DNA of 8,123 nt from contig JAOZTL010000125.1 in assembly GCA_029942205.1 (NCBI GenBank), positions 1 to 8,123 on the forward strand, read 5' to 3'. A program made the position numbers and the translations under genes. Positions 6,969 through 8,123 of the stretch are shown here, piece after piece. The stretch comes from Bacteroidales bacterium. Its GTDB lineage: Bacteria > Bacteroidota > Bacteroidia > Bacteroidales > JAOZTL01. Position 1 is the stretch's first letter; every line of letters starts with the position of its first letter. The notes under the pieces were generated by a model that saw nothing but the letters and a program-made list of their open reading frames with translations, did not search any database and was not told the DNA's origin.

Positions 6969-7005
6969 ACCACTTCTACCCACTTCCATACATTATTTCC
7001 CACTT
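6969..7005 (-). promoter_or_regulatory. MraZ operator: four boxes at 10-bp period
   Basis: On the plus strand CACTT starts at 6971, 6981 and 7001, and the degenerate CATTA starts at 6991, so four boxes sit on an exact 10-bp period. Read on the minus strand, in the direction of mraZ, they are AAGTGGG, TAATGTA, AAGTGGG and AAGTGG. Known MraZ sites are direct repeats of TGGGN separated by 5 nt in E. coli and AAAGTG-type repeats in Mycoplasma, both with a 10-bp period. The match and the place directly upstream of mraZ make an autoregulatory operator very likely. Box 3 is the weak one. Confidence 0.85.
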
Positions 7006-7020
7006 TTTTCCGTGCTGTTT

Positions 7021-7047
7021 TTTTGTTTCCTAACAAAAGCTTTTGTT
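7021..7047. repeat. 16-bp perfect palindrome with a third copy of its half-site
   Basis: Positions 7032-7047 read AACAAAAGCTTTTGTT, a perfect palindrome without a loop. The adjacent TTTTGTT at 7021-7027 is a further copy of the half-site, so 7021-7038 can form an alternative hairpin with a TCCT loop. It lies 16 bp beyond the outermost MraZ box on the side away from mraZ, in the divergent region. It could be an operator for a dimeric regulator; it has no flanking T-run that would make a convincing terminator. A/T-rich composition makes chance a real possibility. Confidence 0.35.
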
Positions 7048-7119
7048 TATAGGCATTGGAGCGTTTTTTATTTTATGAAAATATTGTTTTTTTCTGATCG
7101 AAGAGCTCAAAGCATCTAT

Positions 7120-7151
7120 AAGCCTTCGACCTGTTTGATGTACCTTATGCA
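7120..7151 (+). repeat. Interspersed repeat copy, upstream of mraZ, degenerate stem
   Basis: Aligned with copy A over 32 bases it has 26 identities by my count. TTCGACCT, TTTGATGT and CTTA are kept, but the stem AAGCC-TTC-GACCT pairs at only three of five positions. It therefore looks like an old, decayed copy. No inverted partner is obvious nearby. Confidence 0.65.
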
Positions 7152-7329
7152 AATATATTTGATTATTGATCTTTTCATTTTGCTGCGCTACATACGGAGC
7201 TACTTATGAATTATCCCTATAAAATTTAGAGGTATTCGAGGTCTTGGCAACATTTGTGTTTCTTTATTTTTTCGAGAATAAATTTATTTTACAGTCTTTT
7301 TCTTAGTATATTTGTCGATGTAGCTTGAA

Positions 7330-7357
7330 AGCATTTCGTACGATTTTGCTTATGTAA
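7330..7357 (+). repeat. Interspersed repeat copy with internal deletion
   Basis: AGCATTTCGTACGATTT (7330-7346) matches the end of copy C, AGCACTTCGTACTATTT, at 15 of 17 positions. The arm then continues TGCTTATGTA, which aligns with GGCTTACGCA after a gap of about 5 bases where GATGT should be. The hairpin is no longer well paired. Confidence 0.5.
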
Positions 7358-7364
7358 AGTCTGC

Positions 7365-7383
7365 ATCTGGATGTGGCTTGCGC
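7365..7383 (+). repeat. Partial repeat arm
   Basis: GATGTGGCTTGCGC (7370-7383) matches the arm of copy C, GATGTGGCTTACGC, at 13 of 14 positions. The preceding ATCTG resembles ATTTG. No hairpin precedes it, so it is an arm fragment in direct orientation, just right of the copy at 7330. Confidence 0.45.
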
Positions 7384-7410
7384 TCTCATCGAAAGTTATT
7401 ATTAGAATGA

Positions 7411-7438
7411 TTTGTAGAAAATAATAGAACTCTATTTG
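7411..7438 (+). promoter_or_regulatory. Candidate promoter of the gene remnant at 7453
   Basis: TTTG at 7411-7414 and TCTATTTG at 7431-7438 resemble the Bacteroidota -33 (TTG) and -7 (TAnnTTTG) elements, with one mismatch in the latter. The spacing is 16 nt, slightly below the usual 17-23. The ATG at 7453 comes 14 nt after the -7 box, which would leave a leader of only a few bases. Confidence 0.35.
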
Positions 7439-7452
7439 TAAAATATATAATA

Positions 7453-7898
7453 ATGACTAAAAAGGAGTTTTTCAAAAATCTCGATGAAATAATATCAGAT
7501 AAAATTTATCTGACAGAGCATCTTGATGAATTGAATAAAGAGATTAAAATTAATCATTGGTCGATTGGGATTGATTCCGAGACTGCCAAAAAGGTTGATA
7601 ATGACGATTTACAAGACTTTTTAAGAAAAATGGTTAAAAATAGATTTGAGCAACTTGATAAATCGGATAAAAATATGAACTTGATATTTTATTCCTGATT
7701 TGATGAGCAGGCGGGAAATTTGAATTTGTAGATTCACTTGATGCAATAATTAATGACTTTTTAAACTCAAGGTATTTGGATGATATTCCTTGCGATGAAC
7801 TTGAAAATGTACCTGGCGATTCTGATGATATAAAAAAAACTGGTCTCAAATTAACCGTTTATAAAGAAAAAATAGAAAAAGCACGAAAGCAACAATAA
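7453..7898 (+). pseudogene. Broken small acidic gene of unknown family, interrupted by a stop and a frame change
   Basis: From the ATG at 7453 an 81-codon frame runs MTKKEFFKNLDEIISDKIYL and on to MNLIFYS, where it meets TGA at 7696. Read through that stop, the same frame gives FDEQAGNLNL before TAG at 7729. A second frame (two positions over) is open from 7707 to TAA at 7896. It encodes a protein-like stretch with FEFVDSLDAIINDFLNS, then DDIPCDELENVPGDSDDIKK, and ends KLTVYKEKIEKARKQQ. The two parts share the same lysine- and aspartate-rich composition and look like halves of one protein of about 145-165 residues. The simplest reading is TGG to TGA (W in FYSWFDEQAG) plus a small deletion with frameshift near 7710-7720. 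No signal peptide or membrane segment is seen. The family is not recognised; small soluble acidic proteins like this are common among immunity proteins, but nothing here proves that. Expression of the 81-residue N-terminal half remains possible. Confidence 0.6.
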
Positions 7899-8017
7899 CT
7901 CTTTTAGGAAAATACAAACTTGCTGATACATAGACATCAAAACCACAAATAGGAAAACTTTCTTTAAAGACCATGGCTTTGTTACATTTAAGAAATAAAT
8001 ATGTGAAATGATATTAA
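7899..8017. other. Non-coding or decayed stretch between the two gene remnants
   Basis: This 119-bp AT-rich segment has no open frame I would call a gene. One plus-strand frame reads LGKYKLADT, a TAG stop (7931), then TSKPQIGKLSLKTMALLHLR and NKYVK before TGA at about 8006. That could be a remnant of further coding sequence, but it is too short to tell from chance. No terminator hairpin is visible after the stop at 7898. Confidence 0.3.
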
Positions 8018-8123
8018 TTTTACAAAAAAACAGAGAAACTTCAACAAATATTAGAGAACTCAAAACTTACAGAAGAAAAGATCGAAGTAAATTTATTGCA
8101 TCCCGTCTTAGATACAATTGACA
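8018..8123 (+). CDS. Partial open reading frame at the right edge, unknown product, no in-frame start
   Basis: The frame is open for 35 codons to the window end. From codon 5 it reads TEKLQQILENSKLTEEKIEV followed by NLLHPVLDTID. This has a plausible protein pattern: an amphipathic helix rich in E, K and L, then a hydrophobic turn. The frame is closed upstream by TAA at 8015 and has no ATG or GTG before it runs. An ATG at 8008 lies in another frame and would join it if the run of seven A at 8024-8030 were one base shorter, giving MILILQKTEKLQQ. It is either a frameshifted remnant, a gene with an A-tract frame switch, or a gene whose start I misjudge. I do not recognise the family. Confidence 0.4.

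Larger units (their letters stand above)
6928..7452. other. Intergenic region between mraZ and the divergent gene remnant
   Basis: This 525-bp AT-rich stretch separates the minus-strand mraZ from the plus-strand remnant at 7453. It holds, in order, the weak -7 element, the MraZ operator, the palindrome, a decayed repeat copy at 7120-7151 and two more partial copies at 7330-7357 and 7365-7383. There are perfect TAnnTTTG matches at 7150-7157 (minus strand, TATATTTG) and 7307-7314 (plus strand, TATATTTG), but neither has a TTG at 17-23 nt upstream. I see no protein gene here: the short plus-strand open frame at 7012-7209 runs across the palindrome and a repeat copy and shows no protein-like pattern. 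Confidence 0.6.

Noticed and set aside
7150..7157. TATATTTG on the minus strand as the mraZ promoter
   Set aside because: It matches the -7 consensus but has no TTG at a suitable distance and lies more than 220 nt before mraZ, beyond the MraZ operator. I mention it only within the intergenic entry.
7012..7209. Plus-strand 65-codon open frame upstream of mraZ
   Set aside because: It begins among the bases just beyond the MraZ boxes, crosses the palindrome and a repeat copy, and its translation is a low-complexity mix of F, L, Y and I with no family pattern.
7225..7260. Possible further repeat copy around AGGTCTTGGCAACATTT
   Set aside because: It shares only AGGTCTT and GCAACAT with the family, in inconsistent order and orientation, so chance cannot be excluded.
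7634..8063. Minus-strand open frames at 7634-7849 and 7851-8063
   Set aside because: They lie opposite the gene remnants, are rich in F, S and I as expected from the complement of A-rich coding DNA, and have no recognisable motif.

Overview
The window holds the 5' part of a division and cell wall (dcw) operon from a member of the Bacteroidota, followed by an AT-rich stretch with gene remnants. The operon is read on the minus strand, from right to left: mraZ, rsmH (mraW), an ftsL-like gene, ftsI (a class B penicillin-binding protein with a C-terminal PASTA domain), murE, mraY, and the first 21 codons of murD at the left edge. This gene order without murF between murE and mraY, the short divergent FtsL, the MraY with an enlarged periplasmic loop, and the lack of Shine-Dalgarno sequences all fit Bacteroidota. 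A Cytophagales-like lineage is my guess; the genus cannot be told from the sequence.

Most gene junctions are very tight: mraZ/rsmH overlap by ATGA, rsmH/ftsL are 2 nt apart, ftsL/ftsI 1 nt, and murE/mraY 14 nt. Two junctions are not: ftsI/murE (63 bp) and mraY/murD (234 bp). Both gaps are filled by copies of a short interspersed repeat. It consists of a hairpin with a 5-6 bp stem and a 3-nt TTC/GAA loop, followed by an arm like ATTTGATGTTGCTTACGCA. In both gaps the hairpins lie at the outer ends and the arms point inward. The right-hand hairpin contains the TAG stop codon of the upstream gene. The other end abuts the murE ATG, or lies 12 nt from the murD ATG. The stems differ between copies but stay largely paired. 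More decayed copies lie in the region to the right of mraZ. This repeat family is the most unusual thing in the window.

Upstream of mraZ there is a clear MraZ operator: four boxes at an exact 10-bp period, three of them reading (G)TGG(G) on the minus strand. The operon is therefore probably autoregulated by its first gene product. The operon products act together: MraZ is the regulator, RsmH methylates 16S rRNA, MurE/MraY/MurD build and anchor the peptidoglycan precursor, and FtsL and FtsI act in septal wall synthesis.

To the right, on the plus strand, is a small broken gene (7453-7898). Its reading frame is interrupted by an in-frame TGA and then continues in another frame. After it comes a partial open frame at the right edge (8018-8123) that lacks an in-frame start, with a run of seven A near its beginning. 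I could not assign either to a family.
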